DNA from: Annulohypoxylon bovei var. microspora
Lineage: Eukaryota; Ascomycota; Sordariomycetes; Xylariales; Hypoxylaceae
Reading direction: 5' to 3'
Length of the DNA stretch: 64,000 nucleotides
Assembly (NCBI GenBank): GCA_022836615.1
Contig: MU405304.1
Location: 1-64,000 of the forward strand
The notes beneath the pieces are model-generated. The model was not told the origin of the DNA and searched no databases. It saw only the letters and a program-made list of their open reading frames with translations. Of this stretch, positions 34,601 to 46,800 are shown one piece after another (position 1 is the first letter of the stretch; every line of letters starts with the position of its first letter). Position numbers and translations under genes: made by a program.

Positions 34601-35279
34601 CGCAGTCAGCAATAGACCTAGTACGTTGTTAGAATGTGACCTGGGGAACCCAACTTACGATCATATTATTCGAAGGGATATGGAAATAACCCAGCCGATC
34701 GGCAGAGAAATTTTCGTGGTACAACAAATTTTCCTTATGGTGAAGCAAGTCACTCAGAGCTGTTTTCTGATTTGGAAACTTATTCCACACACAATGACGA
34801 CCATTATTCAGCCCCCCATCAAAGGTAGGAACATCCGCACCCCTCCCATTCTCGAAGTGTATGATGGGTGCACTTATATCCTTCTCTGGCTCATATTCGT
34901 CGACTCTCTCGGTTTCCTCGGCTGTTGAGTTAGTAACATTTCGATTCTTCTTCTTCTGCCAACGGGTCCGACTGCTATTCACTTGTTTAACTAAGTGATT
35001 GTCCTTTTTATCGCCAGCGAGGGTTTTGCGAAGGAAATTGATACGTCGTAATTCGCTACGGCAGTCGTCCTCCCAAGATTCCCTTTTGCGTCTCGTAACC
35101 TCGTCGGCTTTATCATCGTCAAGGCTGAAATGATTCTTCTGGTGCTCGAGTTCTTGTTTCCATATATTGTGAGTAGACTTGAAGAATTCGTCCCTCTCTT
35201 CAATCTTGATACAGCCGAGATAATGAAGTAGGTGGTCTTTGATATCGCAACTATGGTCGATGGGGTTGAGGCAGGACAT
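31674..35279 (-). CDS. CorA-like two-helix membrane protein with large N-terminal domain
   Basis: Ten exons: 35279..34659, 34594..34586, 34521..34336, 34266..34222, 34160..33962, 33909..33107, 33054..32545, 32486..32355, 32302..32221 and 32146..31674; 1,019 aa. The C-terminal part is CorA-like: long helices, TM1 ending I-F-G-M-N-N (the GMN motif of CorA magnesium channels) and TM2 V-I-F-I-S-L-F-L-A-F. The 700-residue N-terminal half has the conserved blocks N-K-F-P-N-Q-K-T and M-P-Y-L-H-W and resembles a widespread fungal family often next to HET and ankyrin genes. Exon 2 has only 9 nt (Trp-Ala-Glu). One joint (34336/34266) needs a weak GTGTCA donor; otherwise a 1-nt shift must be assumed. 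A basic tail follows TM2. The gene ends 87 bp from the oxidase gene, tail to tail. Confidence 0.75.
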
Positions 35280-37104
35280 TTTCCAGTCACAATTGTTCGT
35301 GTGCCGTTAATCAATATTGAAACTAGAGGGGATTTCTTTATCTCGGAAATTGGAATACATGAATGGAGAATAGAAAAGCTGCTAGAAAGACAACAAGGCT
35401 CTTATGAGTCGACAGGCCATTGGGGGCCAAACCCATGAGCCGGATCTGATATCATAGCGATTACCTTTCTTGGATATTCAGCTCAGTCTAAGGAATCGAT
35501 ATCCGTGGTAAGTTGCCTCAATAAAATGCATACTAGCCTCCATCATACTCACTGGACGGCGACGTTGAGTATCCAATGAGGGGCAATTAAAAGGCTTGTT
35601 GACTCTTCCATTGTGTAAATTTATTTCAGTTGCGTAGAAATCTGCAAGCGATATGACGAATTAAGACGGAATAAATGCGTGTTCGCTGACAGACATTGGT
35701 GCCGACAGAACGGTACTAGGTGAAAGCTCGAGGAAGCCAATAGAATAAGTGAATGCTAGAGTCGGCATGCTAATGGAGGGCACCGCCGCGCTCATCGTAA
35801 CCATGACTGGGTGCAATTGGGGGCCGTTTATGTCTATCTAGGTAGGTAGGGAACATGTTGAATTAGTTTACCGATGCGGCTGAAAGTGATATTTAGCTAC
35901 GTAGGAGGCGGCGGGTGGGTAGGTGGGTATATTAATCGCGATGATAGGACCGAAGTCGGTGAGTGGAGTTACATCAATCCACCTCAGGTATGCATTCGGC
36001 AGCCTCTTGTCATATCCTACCAAGAAACTTCTCTCGGCGGCTCTTTCTTAGGGACCAAGGTACGGGAGTAGCTGAAGTTGCGCAGTAATAAGTAGGCTGC
36101 ATCTCTAAGCGATGCCAACAAACCAGTAAGCTCGGCGTCCGACCTATTTTCAGCTAAGAAAATCTGCCCCGGTCCAAGTGCAGGAAATAATATCCGTTCT
36201 TATTGGATGTATTACTAATAACTCCACCTAGCTGACATGCTCCCTCTAAACTCGTTTTAGCACGATCCTGTAAGATACTATCACGGGTATGTGATTTATA
36301 GGTCCCTAAGTTTATTTCCCCTTTTCTACTCATAGCCAAATCCTATGCAAGGGAAAACATGATTTTCCATCGAAGTTTTTGTATTCATTAGATAATTGCT
36401 TAACCGTTGATCGTCGAATCATGCCCGTGATCCATATTTAGACCGGGGTACTAAGGCTCAACAAAGTCTCGTGTGGCTTCCCTGTGGCGGCCTTGTGGCG
36501 GCCTGTCTAGGAATTGATCTCAGGCATTGCTTTTTTTTCTCGCTTGCATTTATTTCAATTTCTCCTCGGAATAAAAAATATACCGCTCAATTCCAATTGT
36601 AGCTGTGATATCTAAATATGATCAAAATAAAGAAAAGAAAATTCGCATCGGAGCAAAAGTTATAAACTAATTTATCTCATTTCACGGCCCTCCGCGGCAT
36701 TTCTTCCTGGCATTTCCTCCGCTTCGGCCTCCTCCCCGTGTGGTTATGGTCAAAAGAAAATCGCTCGGTCGAAGCAGAGAAAGAGGATACGGTTCGTCCG
36801 GCAGACTGACCGGACGGGCGAATAGAATTCAAAAGGAATAAAGCCTCGCCAAGACGGACGAGATCCTACGTACATACCTAGGTAGGTGCTCTGTGTCTAT
36901 CAGTCATTGATCGCCTCTTAAGATTTCGCCGACCAAAGCGATAATTTGAGATACTATGAAACCCTCTGATTGAAACATAAAATGGTCAATTCCAATCGCC
37001 AATATCTCAGCACGAAGATGTCTATGTCTCCAGGTTGTCCTTCATCCTCCCTACACCGTTCCCCAAATTGTCTTCGTGTAAGAAACGTTGGAGAGTAAAT
37101 AAAC
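35280..37104. other. Intergenic, 1.8 kb
   Basis: No gene supported. The open frame at 35874-36071 is not convincing. A TACCTAGGTA palindrome lies at 36875. A short direct duplication, TGTGGCGGCC twice, is at about 36483-36502. Confidence 0.45.
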
Positions 37105-37972
37105 ATGAAGCTATCCAAGTCGCTGTCGATGTTATCTTGGGCCACCACCAAGACGGCACCTCCAGTTTCGTCGCCATATCGACAACCAAATGCCAAATGG
37201 ATTGATCTACCCGCTGTGGATGGTGGCGCCTCTATTCAAGAGCAGGGCACCGCAGCAACCGATACCCGTGTCTATCTTCTCGGTGGCATCCCTTCGAATT
37301 CAAACAACAGCTGGACCGTGGTTCCGTCGATAGACACGTTCAAGGCTTACTCATTCCAGGAGAACAGCTGGAAAGGTCTCACTCCAATACCGAAGGCTTT
37401 CACCCACGTCAACACCGATGCCGTTAACGGCAAGATCTACGTACTTGGTAAGCTATCGGGAGGTGGAGTAGATCTAGTGTAGCGTTCGGCGCCTGACTGC
37501 TTCGTCTATGACCCATTGAATGGTACATGGACGACCTTGTCCCCAATGCCAGATAGACAGGACCGAGAAGCATCTGCCGTAGGGGATAAGCCGTATGTTC
37601 TACGTCATCGGCGGTTGAGATCACGGGCAGCCTAACGTGCGCCATACGACTTGGACGCTAGATCTCGACGCGCCTTCAAAGGGATGAATGACTAATGCGG
37701 GAATGCCTTCGACTCTCGATCGGCATCATCGGCGATTGCATAGCGACTTTCGGCGGCGAAGGCAACCTAGCCCCCAAATTGAATGGCGTGTCTAAGAGAC
37801 TGAAGTCTACGACGCAAAGAGGGATCAGTAGTTCAAGTTACCACCTATGCCGCACCCTAGACATGGAACAGTGGCGGTTTCGGTCCATGGCCGCATATAT
37901 ATCCCGGGTGGGGGTTTATTCATTGGCGTGGGGCCTGTGGACACATTTGACGCTTTTGAGCTTGATTGCTGA
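37105..37972 (+). pseudogene. Kelch-repeat (galactose-oxidase-like) protein pseudogene
   Basis: The frame from 37105 reads as Kelch blades (V-Y-L-L-G-G, K-I-Y-V-L-G, D-C-F-V-Y-D-P-L-N-G-T-W). It is broken by a TAG at 37480-37482 where Trp is expected, a frameshift near 37590, TGA stops near 37615 and 37683, further frameshifts near 37700 and 37800, and a TAG at 37829-37831 again in place of Trp. The last piece (37802-37972) reads M-P-H-P-R-H-G-T-V-A-V and I-Y-I-P-G-G-G, a clear final Kelch blade. TGG-to-TAG changes correspond to CpA-to-TpA on the other strand, as RIP produces. Confidence 0.75.
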
Positions 37973-39365
37973 AATGCTACAATAGATACCTCCCCCTAAT
38001 CTAGAATGCACGTTTTGTAGTTAAATCTTCATTTCCACTTACTTGCCTAGGTAGGTAGGTAGGTAACCTTTCCTATAGATTGTTGATTTAGCGGCGACGG
38101 TTAGATATTTAAAGGTGGTGCTTGGTAGGTACCTGAAAATCCGATGCCAGCCAACGCCATGTTATGCCACACGGCCTAATATTGAAACCGGCTTTGATTT
38201 CGGTCCCGTTAATGTGACCGGTGAAAAGATGACGACACCATACCCCGTCTACGTGTTAGTATTTACGTGTAATCTAATTGGAAATATCTACTTACATTAG
38301 TCACTTACCTATTAATTCTCACAGCTACCAGTAAGTACCTAGGTACCTACGTTCTCTTTTATCCCCTTCATCCTAAGCACAAGTAACAGCCCACCGACAC
38401 CTGCAGAAGCTGAGTTATGATTACCTACTAATAGTCAGGTGAATAGTACCTACTCTACTCGTGAAACCCTAACTAAGTAGAATTCCTAGTTAAGGGGATA
38501 TAGCTAAACGGAAACACGCCTCTACGGAGAGGATGTTGTCATGACTTATAACACAGGTCATTTTAAGGAGGTATATATTCTATTATAAGTAAGCAATCCT
38601 TATCCTACACATACTTGATGCCAGCGGAGTACGGCACACATTTAGCTGAGGGCGGCAGATGCCATAATAGTTGGCGATCTGCATAAAATGTGTTAATAAA
38701 GGTTTCAGAATGAACAAACCAGTCATAATATTGAGGTTATTTACCTAGTTACTTAGATTTACGATAGCTTTATTTTTGATATTTCCACCTATAGTTAACC
38801 TAGAGCATTACCTGCTTATTATCCTATAACTAGATATATACCTACCTAGGTAAATAAGGGTAGATAGAATAATAGTAACTCCTGCTTAAGGCAGCTTGTT
38901 AAATAGTTGAGTGATGCAATGATATCTACGACGTTGCTAAAGGCTTGGAATGATGTAGAATTATGTCGACTTGCTAGGTATTTTACTAAATTTAGACAAT
39001 AATGCACTGCTTATTGCTAAGCACCACTGTGTTAATCAAGGCGCTTATGTGAATATCTAAAAATATGTGATTTCAGTATAATATATGCCCACACCTTAAT
39101 ATAAGTAATACAAGAAGCCGTACCAGATGTCACTGCCGGAGGGTGACCTACCTACGTTAAGTAAAGCTATAGAGTCTAGAGGTCTATGGCTGTTTATTTA
39201 TATTTACCTAGGCATTGGAGAGTAAGCCTGTGAATGTGGCACTATGACCCGTCTATATAGACTCCTTGTTCTTCTAAATCTCCTTTCTTAAATAGAAGGC
39301 ATGTTAGATTGAAATTCCTCCGGAGCTATTTGATAATCATTCCAAGACTAGGCACAGTATTGGAC
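37973..39365. other. Intergenic, AT-rich, palindrome-rich
   Basis: Contains TACCTAGGTA at 38336 and 38843 and a run of GTAG repeats at about 38048. No gene supported. Confidence 0.45.
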
Positions 39366-42300
39366 ATGGACGAACCAACAGGGCTATCGGAGTCTACTCG
39401 GTCTCTACTCGATTTCCTTACCAAATTTATAATCGCAGAATCCGCCCTCGTATGTCTACCATCAATCGATAACATTGTTCAACCTATACCTGATGAACTC
39501 GGAACTGATATTCTTCCGCAATCGGTCCTCGAAACAATTAACCGGGAGTTTCCCAATGAACTCTTTTCTCTTTTCCCCATTGAAGCTATTGAGCCTATAG
39601 TGGATGATGTTAATAAAAGTCTTCCTGACGGTACCCCACAACTTCCAAGGGATGAAGCTATTCAAATTCTACATCATAATCTACGCCATCAGCTATACAT
39701 TAAGTTTCGCCGAGGTCTACTCTGTGGTGCTTATCGTCAGCTTCAACCCGATATAACCCATGGAGAAATACTCGACCAGTTTCAAGTTTTCCTTAACCGC
39801 TCATGTGAAGCTACGCTTAAGAAGTGGCGGAACATAGAGCTCCGTGTTAGGGGCGATGTTTTAACACACAAACCATTTTTAGACGAAATATGGGATATCT
39901 CGGAGAGAGTTCAGCATATTCTGCAGGAACTTCGCAAAAGAGATGGAAGGTTCACGTTCATAAGTTCCGCACTTGGGGAGTTTATGAATGGAAACGATGC
40001 TCTAAGTCACTACGTCAAGTCTCTAGAGCGCATCTGCGCGACCGATTCCTATGATCTGGAGGGCAATTCAAATAACGCTGCTGAAGTCGATAGGCTATCG
40101 GAAATTGTCACTGACCTTATCTCAAGCCAAAAGCTAGATCCAATAGAGAGAATGTCTGGCAGAAGCGCTATGATTGAAATTATCGATTCGACGATTTTTG
40201 AGGTACTCAACGTATTTGGCAATGATATCAACATCACATCTGAACAAATACCCCCAGATTATAATCTAATCACACGCTTTAAATTATTGCGCTATATCTA
40301 TATTGAGTCTAAATGTCGAGAACCGAAGCTTGCTAGACCGGCAACTACTGAACCAGTATCGAAGGGCAGAAACGAGGCATACTACCAATATTCAAATGAC
40401 CTCAAATCCGAAACTAGTCAAGTCCGAGTCCTCGAGATTCTTCCCGGTGCTAGGGACGCTCCTATCGAATGCCATCTTTTGGTACACGATTTAAATATTG
40501 ATGGTATTCAGGAGGCCTTATCTTATGTATGGGGCAAGGATACATCTCCAGAGTCGATTCTGGTCGACGAAAAGCCTTTCCCAACCACGAAAAAGCTCTA
40601 CAGAATTCTTCGAAGCTTACGGCGCTCAGACACCACTAGAGCTATTTGGATTGATGCGATTTGTATCAATCAGTCGGATTTCGAAGAGAAAAAACATCAG
40701 GTCCGCCTCATGAGAGATATATACTCAAAGGCTAAGCGTACGATTATCTGGCTAAGTGATGGCGATGAGGTCAACGAAGCAGTAGAGGACCTAAGAGAAG
40801 ATTGGTCCTTAGATATGAAGGCATGGCACACCCCTTTTCCCGTGGGGTTTGGTGGGGTCACGGTAGATCAATATGATCTCGCTACAATTTTAAAAGAATC
40901 TCTGAAGTATTCTCTGGACGATGTATGGAGCGAGAAGCAACTTATACTTTACGCAATGCTGACTCGCTGCCTATTCCAAGTTCAGTTACACTCATGGTGG
41001 GGGAGAACATGGACGATTCAAGAAGCCGCACTCCCACCAAATGCACCGATATTCCTTTTCCATGGTTACAACTTCTCATTCGATGACTTCCTAGGCACTA
41101 TGAACCTTTCCAAGAAGGTGTGGTCAGATGAATACCGAGAAAAACGAGTTCATGCGCGGGATAATGTCGTGGGATGCGGTAAATATGGATTCCTGCTTTC
41201 TTTCCCCCTTAATAGTTAATAGAATTTTTCAACTAACTTTGATAGATAAAGAAACAATAGAGGTCATGTCTAAGAGCCATGGTACTCGCAGCGTTCCGTT
41301 GGATGCAAGAATGCTCTTGACCTATTACCGCCAAGGTCTAAAAGGAAAACGTTTTTCCGAATTTAAATCATTCTCATTCCTGTTAAGCTTGGCATCGCAT
41401 AGTCGAGCTTCTAACCCTAGAGATAAGATCTTTGCATTGGAATCCCTTCTTCCCAGATGTATGGGGGCCCTCATATACGTGGACTATACAGAAAATTGCG
41501 AGTCTGTATTCAAGAGGGCGACAGCTCGATGTTACAATCATACCTCTCGGCTTGGTCCAATAGGAGTCATGAGATTCTTATTCGAATCCCAATTGCAAGA
41601 GAACAAAGAACACATTGGCCCGTCTTGGGTTCTTGACTTCACTTACTCCGACGCAGCACTTCATAGACCCGAAACAGCTTTTGCAACAAGTCGAGTGACA
41701 CTCGATGGATTCATTTCTGAAGGTGGTCTTCCACACCAACGTATTGGAGATGGAAGCAGTGCTCGGAACCACTACACCAACTACACTGAGACCCTTCGTG
41801 TAGTTGGTGTATGACATAATCACGAAATCTTCAGTGTAGTGGGTGTAGTGGGTTTTATAAAACGCTCAGTGTAGTTGAATTGGTTAGGTGTATTACACCC
41901 CAGGGGCCCACTATTTCGTGTTAGTAAACCTGTTTTTGGGTGAAGCTATTCCCACTTACGTCGTCGCTAACCCCCGCATGATCAAGCCACCCCTTGGTCC
42001 ACTCCGCGAGCTCGTCCGAATAAGGGTAAAAGAAGGGATCTAACCCTTTCGCCACCCCAGCCTGTAGCCATGACGGCAAGACCTGAGATAATTCAATAAG
42101 TAGTAATTTCAACGCTGATCAAAGCTTTCGTACGAACGCCACAGAGGGTACCTGATGGTATCTGTTAGTGAAACCACCTAATTTAGCAGTGAACACTAAC
42201 AGTTACTAACAAAGGGGCCCTGTACCCACTATAACTCCACAGTTAATACACCCACTACACCAACTACACCCACGATAGCCTCAAGTGTAGTGGATGACTA

Positions 42301-42966
42301 AATTTAAAAGTGGGACCGTGTAATTGAATTGATTTAGTTGGCTTGGCAGTGCGTGTACACTGGTGGATTGGCGTGTAGTGGTTCCGAGCACTGGATGGAA
42401 GGGATGAAAAGTTTTTCTGCACGCCAAGCATTCTTTTTTGCTCGGGTCACTGCATAGACCAAATTTACGCGATTGGTGAGATTCCGAGGGTGAACGACCA
42501 GGCAGAGTTTACAGAGTTCGCCAACATCGTGTATAAAACTCGTCGGTTACTTCTTGGTCTTCCTGTAGAGCCGGAACGCCTTAAATCTAAGGCTGCTGAG
42601 GTTTCTTCCTTGTTCAACCTTTTCTTGATGCAATTTAACGGGAAAATTCCGCCGGGGACGACACTTGACGGGTTTATCCATAGCCGAAATCAGGAACTTG
42701 CCGGGAAACAGTTCTTCGTTACCAAAACTGGAATTGTGGGGATTGCTACGACTCCCATTGAACTAAGTGATCTCCTCGTCTGGATACACAGCTCGCCCGT
42801 CTATTTCATTCTTCGTGAAACGAAAGACCAGGATGGCAGTTCGTATGATGTGCAGGAGCACCGCATTGTTGCTCGCGCGGCCGTCAGCCAAGAGCTGGTT
42901 CATAATGCTAAGGACATGACAGCGCTGATCCAATCACTTCCCCGCCGTTCTTTCCAGATTGTATAA
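39366..42966 (+). pseudogene. HET-domain protein gene, interrupted by a hAT-like element
   Basis: Coding pieces are 39366..41178, 41246..41756, then a 637-bp insertion, then 42402..42966. Without the insertion and one 8-bp duplication the frame runs through, giving 962 aa. The HET domain (about residues 365-600) has A-L-S-Y-V-W-G, I-W-I-D-A-I-C-I-N-Q, H-Q-V-R-L-M-R-D-I-Y and W-W-G-R-T-W-T-I-Q-E, all hallmark blocks; HET domains trigger heterokaryon-incompatibility cell death and have a TIR-like fold. A 350-residue helical N-terminal region comes before it; I do not recognise it. As it stands, translation would stop in the element at 41812-41814, giving 793 aa that keep the HET domain, so partial function is possible. 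The intron is 67 nt. Confidence 0.8.
41757..42393. mobile_element. Non-autonomous hAT-like TIR element, 637 bp
   Basis: Ends are a 21-bp perfect inverted repeat starting CAGTGCTCGGAACCAC, flanked by an 8-bp duplication GATGGAAG (41749-41756 and 42394-42401). Sub-terminal GTGTAGTGG/GTGTAGTTGG motifs recur in both orientations, as hAT transposase sites do. No transposase inside. It sits in the last coding exon of the HET gene, and excision restores the frame. Confidence 0.9.
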
Positions 42967-43160
42967 ACACGAAATATACACCCTTGAGGCTGTCGGTACA
43001 TAGTCTTACGTACGGAGATAATCTGAACTACATATGTTTCTTTTCACTCCGTAAATATTTGGTGTGCCGATAATGGAGGCGCAAGTAGCGGCTAAAGCAG
43101 GCATAATCCGGAAGGAAATGTGGATCTATATTACTGCTACCCCGGGCCCCCACTCGGTGA
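42967..43160. other. Region downstream of HET gene
   Basis: Mostly non-coding. A small frame (43064-43249) and a GC-rich hairpin (CCCCACTC/GAGTGGGG at 43148-43166) are present; function not supported. Confidence 0.35.
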
Positions 43161-43619
43161 GTGGGGTATGCGATGACAGGCTTTCTTCACCTGGACCGGG
43201 GTGCGGATACTTTGTGGCATGGATGTCTCGAATTTTACATCGCCCCTAGAGGTTGGAGATTCTTGGTCTCCTGTGTCCGTGAGCCAAGCCAAGATCTTCA
43301 AGAACTGTATACGTCGCAAAACATCTCGGTGGTGATCTGGTGTGACCAAGACCCGAAGAATAAAAGACAAATGGAAAAAGTTTGCAAGCTTTTAAGATGT
43401 CTACATGAAGACAGTATATATAAGATCAGTGAGCGTATACGTAAAGAAGTAGAAGTATTGAGGGGTCGGAAAAGAGGGACCGCATCTACAAATACCTTGA
43501 ACATAATTTCTGATGGCAAGGTGTCTATGAACTACTTTGTTCGTAAAGTGGCGATTGGCTTGCAGACCACGGTTGAAGTACATTTTAAAGACATTAGAGG
43601 CAAGCTTATTCCTTTATGA
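43161..43619 (+). CDS. Hypothetical protein, 152 aa
   Basis: An uninterrupted frame with mixed charged and hydrophobic composition, including a basic K-I-S-E-R-I-R-K-E-V helix and a C-terminal V-E-V-H-F-K-D-I-R-G-K. The first in-frame start is not a clean ATG context (the frame opens near a GTG/GGG stretch), so it may be the last exon of a longer gene or a relic. No family recognised. Confidence 0.25.
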   Translation: MGYAMTGFLHLDRGADTLWHGCLEFYIAPRGWRFLVSCVREPSQDLQELYTSQNISVVIWCDQDPKNKRQMEKVCKLLRCLHEDSIYKISERIRKEVEVLRGRKRGTASTNTLNIISDGKVSMNYFVRKVAIGLQTTVEVHFKDIRGKLIPL

Positions 43620-43880
43620 GGCTCATGATAGAGCACTCAATAAATCTCAGGCTGTTTTGTTTTGTGTCTTCACCGTGATACCTAGGCCAACCCCTTTTTT
43701 CAAAGGGGTTAGCCTCATGGCCGGTTTACACACGGCATGACACCTTCATACTACCTAGGTACCTAATGAGTGTTGATAACGTTAGTACACAAGTTGTAAG
43801 TTACCTAACTTTGTTAAAAAAAATTATCTTACATAAGGTGGCCTATATGTTATCCCGGGATTAAGAAGCGTGCCATCTTT
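43620..43880. other. Convergent intergenic region with hairpin
   Basis: GGCCAACCCCTTT at 43685 pairs with AAAGGGGTTAGCC ending 43714 (12 of 13 pairs, four-base loop). A TACCTAGGTA palindrome is at 43752. Confidence 0.4.
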
Positions 43881-46800
43881 CTACTCCAGCCAAGCCAACA
43901 ACTCCCGCAACGTCTCCTTATGCCCCGAACCACCCCACACCCTCCTCGCAATCTCCGCCGCCGTCTCCCCGGCCTCACATCTCACCATCGGATCGGCCCT
44001 CGCGCGCACAAGTTCCTTAACCACACCCACATTGCCATACTCCGCCGCAAGATGCAGCGCCGTCTTTGCCCCCACCCTACACCTCGCGTCCAACCTCTCG
44101 GGCCCGCGAAACCACTCCAGCAGCTCGCGCACCAGCACCAGATGCGCGTCCCAGTCAAAATCGGCCCTCGACACCGCCCCGCCGCCGGCGTAGCTCAGTC
44201 CTTCCGGCACGCAGGCAGCCAGATGCAGGGCAGTGAGGCCGCGCGCGGGCTCCACGACGAAGGCGGGCCGTTGCGCGAGCAGGTACCGCAGCCCGGGCAG
44301 GCTGTGCCGCGCGTTGAGTGCGATGGCGTGCCCCAGACCCGTAAGCGGGTGCGGCGCGACGAGGAATGCGGCGCGCGCGCACGGCGCGTCTGGGTCGGCG
44401 CCGTGCGAGCGCAGGCGGTCTGCGAGACGGAAGGCGTTGCGGCGGACGGCGACGTGGAACGGCGTTTCGATATCCGGCGCGGCCGCGGTGTTGCCGTCGA
44501 CGGGGACGCCGGCGGCGACGAGGTCGTCGACGAGGGTTAGGTCGTCGTTGTGGGCTTGGTCGGCGAAGGTGTGGAGGGCCGACCAGCTGCGACGTCCGGA
44601 TTCGTCGTAAGGGCTCGTCGACAAGGCGTTAGCGTCGGCGCCGTGCTGCACGAGGAGCTGGAATAGCGACCGGCGGTTCCAGCGCACGCTTTCTAGTAAA
44701 GGGGTTCGGGACTCGGGTCCCGCGGGGGTGTTGATTTCTTCCACCAGCCAGCCTGATTCGAGAATAACCTTGCAGGCTTCGTCGTGCGCCTCCCTGGCTG
44801 CGTAGTGAGGTAAGGTCTCGTTTGCTTCAACTCTGAATTTCACTAATCTTGTCTTCTCTTGTAGGAAGGCTAGTGTTGACTTAAGAGTGTTGAGATAATC
44901 CGCACCATTTCTCAGAATCATGGAAAACTTGTCGGAACCGTGGACTGCGTGCTTCACTAGTGGTCCATACATGACTATATACCGAACGTCTTTCTTGCCT
45001 TCTGTTGTCATAGGTACAGAGGCTGTCCCCTCTAGGTGCTCGATCATGATCTTCAAACATTCGGTATGGTGAAGATATGCGGCCCACTCGAGAGGTGAAT
45101 TGTCTTTGTCGCTAAATTTCCAATTTGGATCTGCTCCTACCGATAGTAGAAATGAAACAATTCGGGGCTTATTGCTGTGTACTGCCCAAAACAGCGGTGT
45201 CCCTTCGGGTTGGAAATCGACATCCATGGAACCAGGGAATATCGAATGAGATATACGACATGTGGTAAAGGCGTCGACTTTTGCTCCGCCTATCTCAATC
45301 AAATCCTTTCCAAGAGCTGCTATGTTTATATTATCTTTAAATGATAGAAGCCAGTGAAGGGGCGTCTCCCCGCTTGCTGACTGAATAAAAGCAGAAGCCC
45401 CGTTTTCAAGCAGAAGCTTCACCATTTCTGGATGGCCCGATCGACACGCACATAGCAGCGCCGTTTCTCCTTCTGAATTGAGTAAGTCGACGGGGACCTT
45501 GACATCAGTTATTAACTCCTTAAGCAAGCCATAGGCACCCACAGCTGCTGAGGCATGAGTGATCTTGTCTCCTCGTTTATTGACAGCGATGTCCGCTATA
45601 CTGGTCCTTGGGCCAAGACTTTCAAGATGGAAGTCTTTTCTCATTAGCGTAGACTGTGTGAGACCATAAAGCCACTGGTTATCATGATACCAATTGGCTC
45701 CAACACCACCATAGCCAAATCTCACAAGGTCCCCGGTTTTCTCCATTTCTTGAGAGTCTAGCTCTTTCAAATCCAGCATCGCCTTACGTGATCCTCTCAG
45801 GGCCTGATTCTTTAAGTATTGCAGCACGGGAATTTCAGGCGGGATTTCTCTTTGGCATGCTTTGAACATCCTATACAAGAACGCCTGGGGAATTGAGTTG
45901 CCCTCACGGGCTCCTTGAGTCAGACAGCCCAGAGCTCGATCTACGTCGGAAGAAACTCCGTATCCGTTAAGGAGAAATACGGTCAGGGGAATCTGAGGTG
46001 CATCATCGTCTCGGTGGAATAGAGTGTTGACGATGAAATTTTGCACGTAAGGTTGAAGGTCTCTCGTCATATCCCAGGAATAGCGATGGGACTAAACTAA
46101 ATATTAGAAATGCCCTAATCTTGACATTTATTAATAGGTACCTTGAATCCTAATTCGTACCAGTTGATCTTATTCGGTGCACTTCCAAGGTGTATTAGTT
46201 GCCGCAGTTGAAACTTCATTCGCAATAGAAATACCTTTCTAATGCCGCGTTTTTTAATTTATTCATATCTGAGTTGACCACACCCGCGGTATTGGTGTCA
46301 GAGTCTGTAATGTCCATCGTCGCGAAGCCCCTAAATACAGTCAGCAAGTTCTTCCTACGTCCACGAACCTCTCACTTCGTTATTCCGATATCCTTCTGGC
46401 CTTCAAGCTCCCTTATCACAGCTGATAGATCCCGATGGTCTGGATCCTTAGTTAAGGTGTTAGAGAACAATGAATCGAGGTGTTTGAAGAAAGGCTGTTG
46501 TAGGTAAAACCCAAGAACGCCCGAAGCTAGCATTTCTTTTGATGCCCCCATCTGCCTTAAGGTAGATAGTAGTGTCATAAGTTGAGTCTGTAGAGTTTGT
46601 AGTTCAGTGGGATTGTTCTGGGGTTCACCGGATGATTGTGCCTGATTTGCTTGGATATGAGAAGTTGCAGATTCTAGTTTACGTGTGAAACCCCAATCAA
46701 AAATCCAACTCTCCAGCTTCGACATAGGTAGAACCTGGTCCGCTGATTTAAGACGTTCAATTTCTAGAAGTTGCTCCTCGCCATGCAAACTACCAGAGAC

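Noticed and set aside
37443..37482. An intron (GTAAGC...CTAG) in the Kelch gene
   Set aside because: Reading straight through keeps the Kelch frame, with a single TGG-to-TAG stop explaining the break; the putative intron would be too short.
43685..43714. Hairpin as a transcription terminator
   Set aside because: Fungal pol II genes do not use such terminators; kept only as a sequence feature.
43920..44632. Several long plus-strand frames opposite the ankyrin repeats
   Set aside because: GC-rich third positions of the ankyrin exon keep the other frames open; they show no domain.
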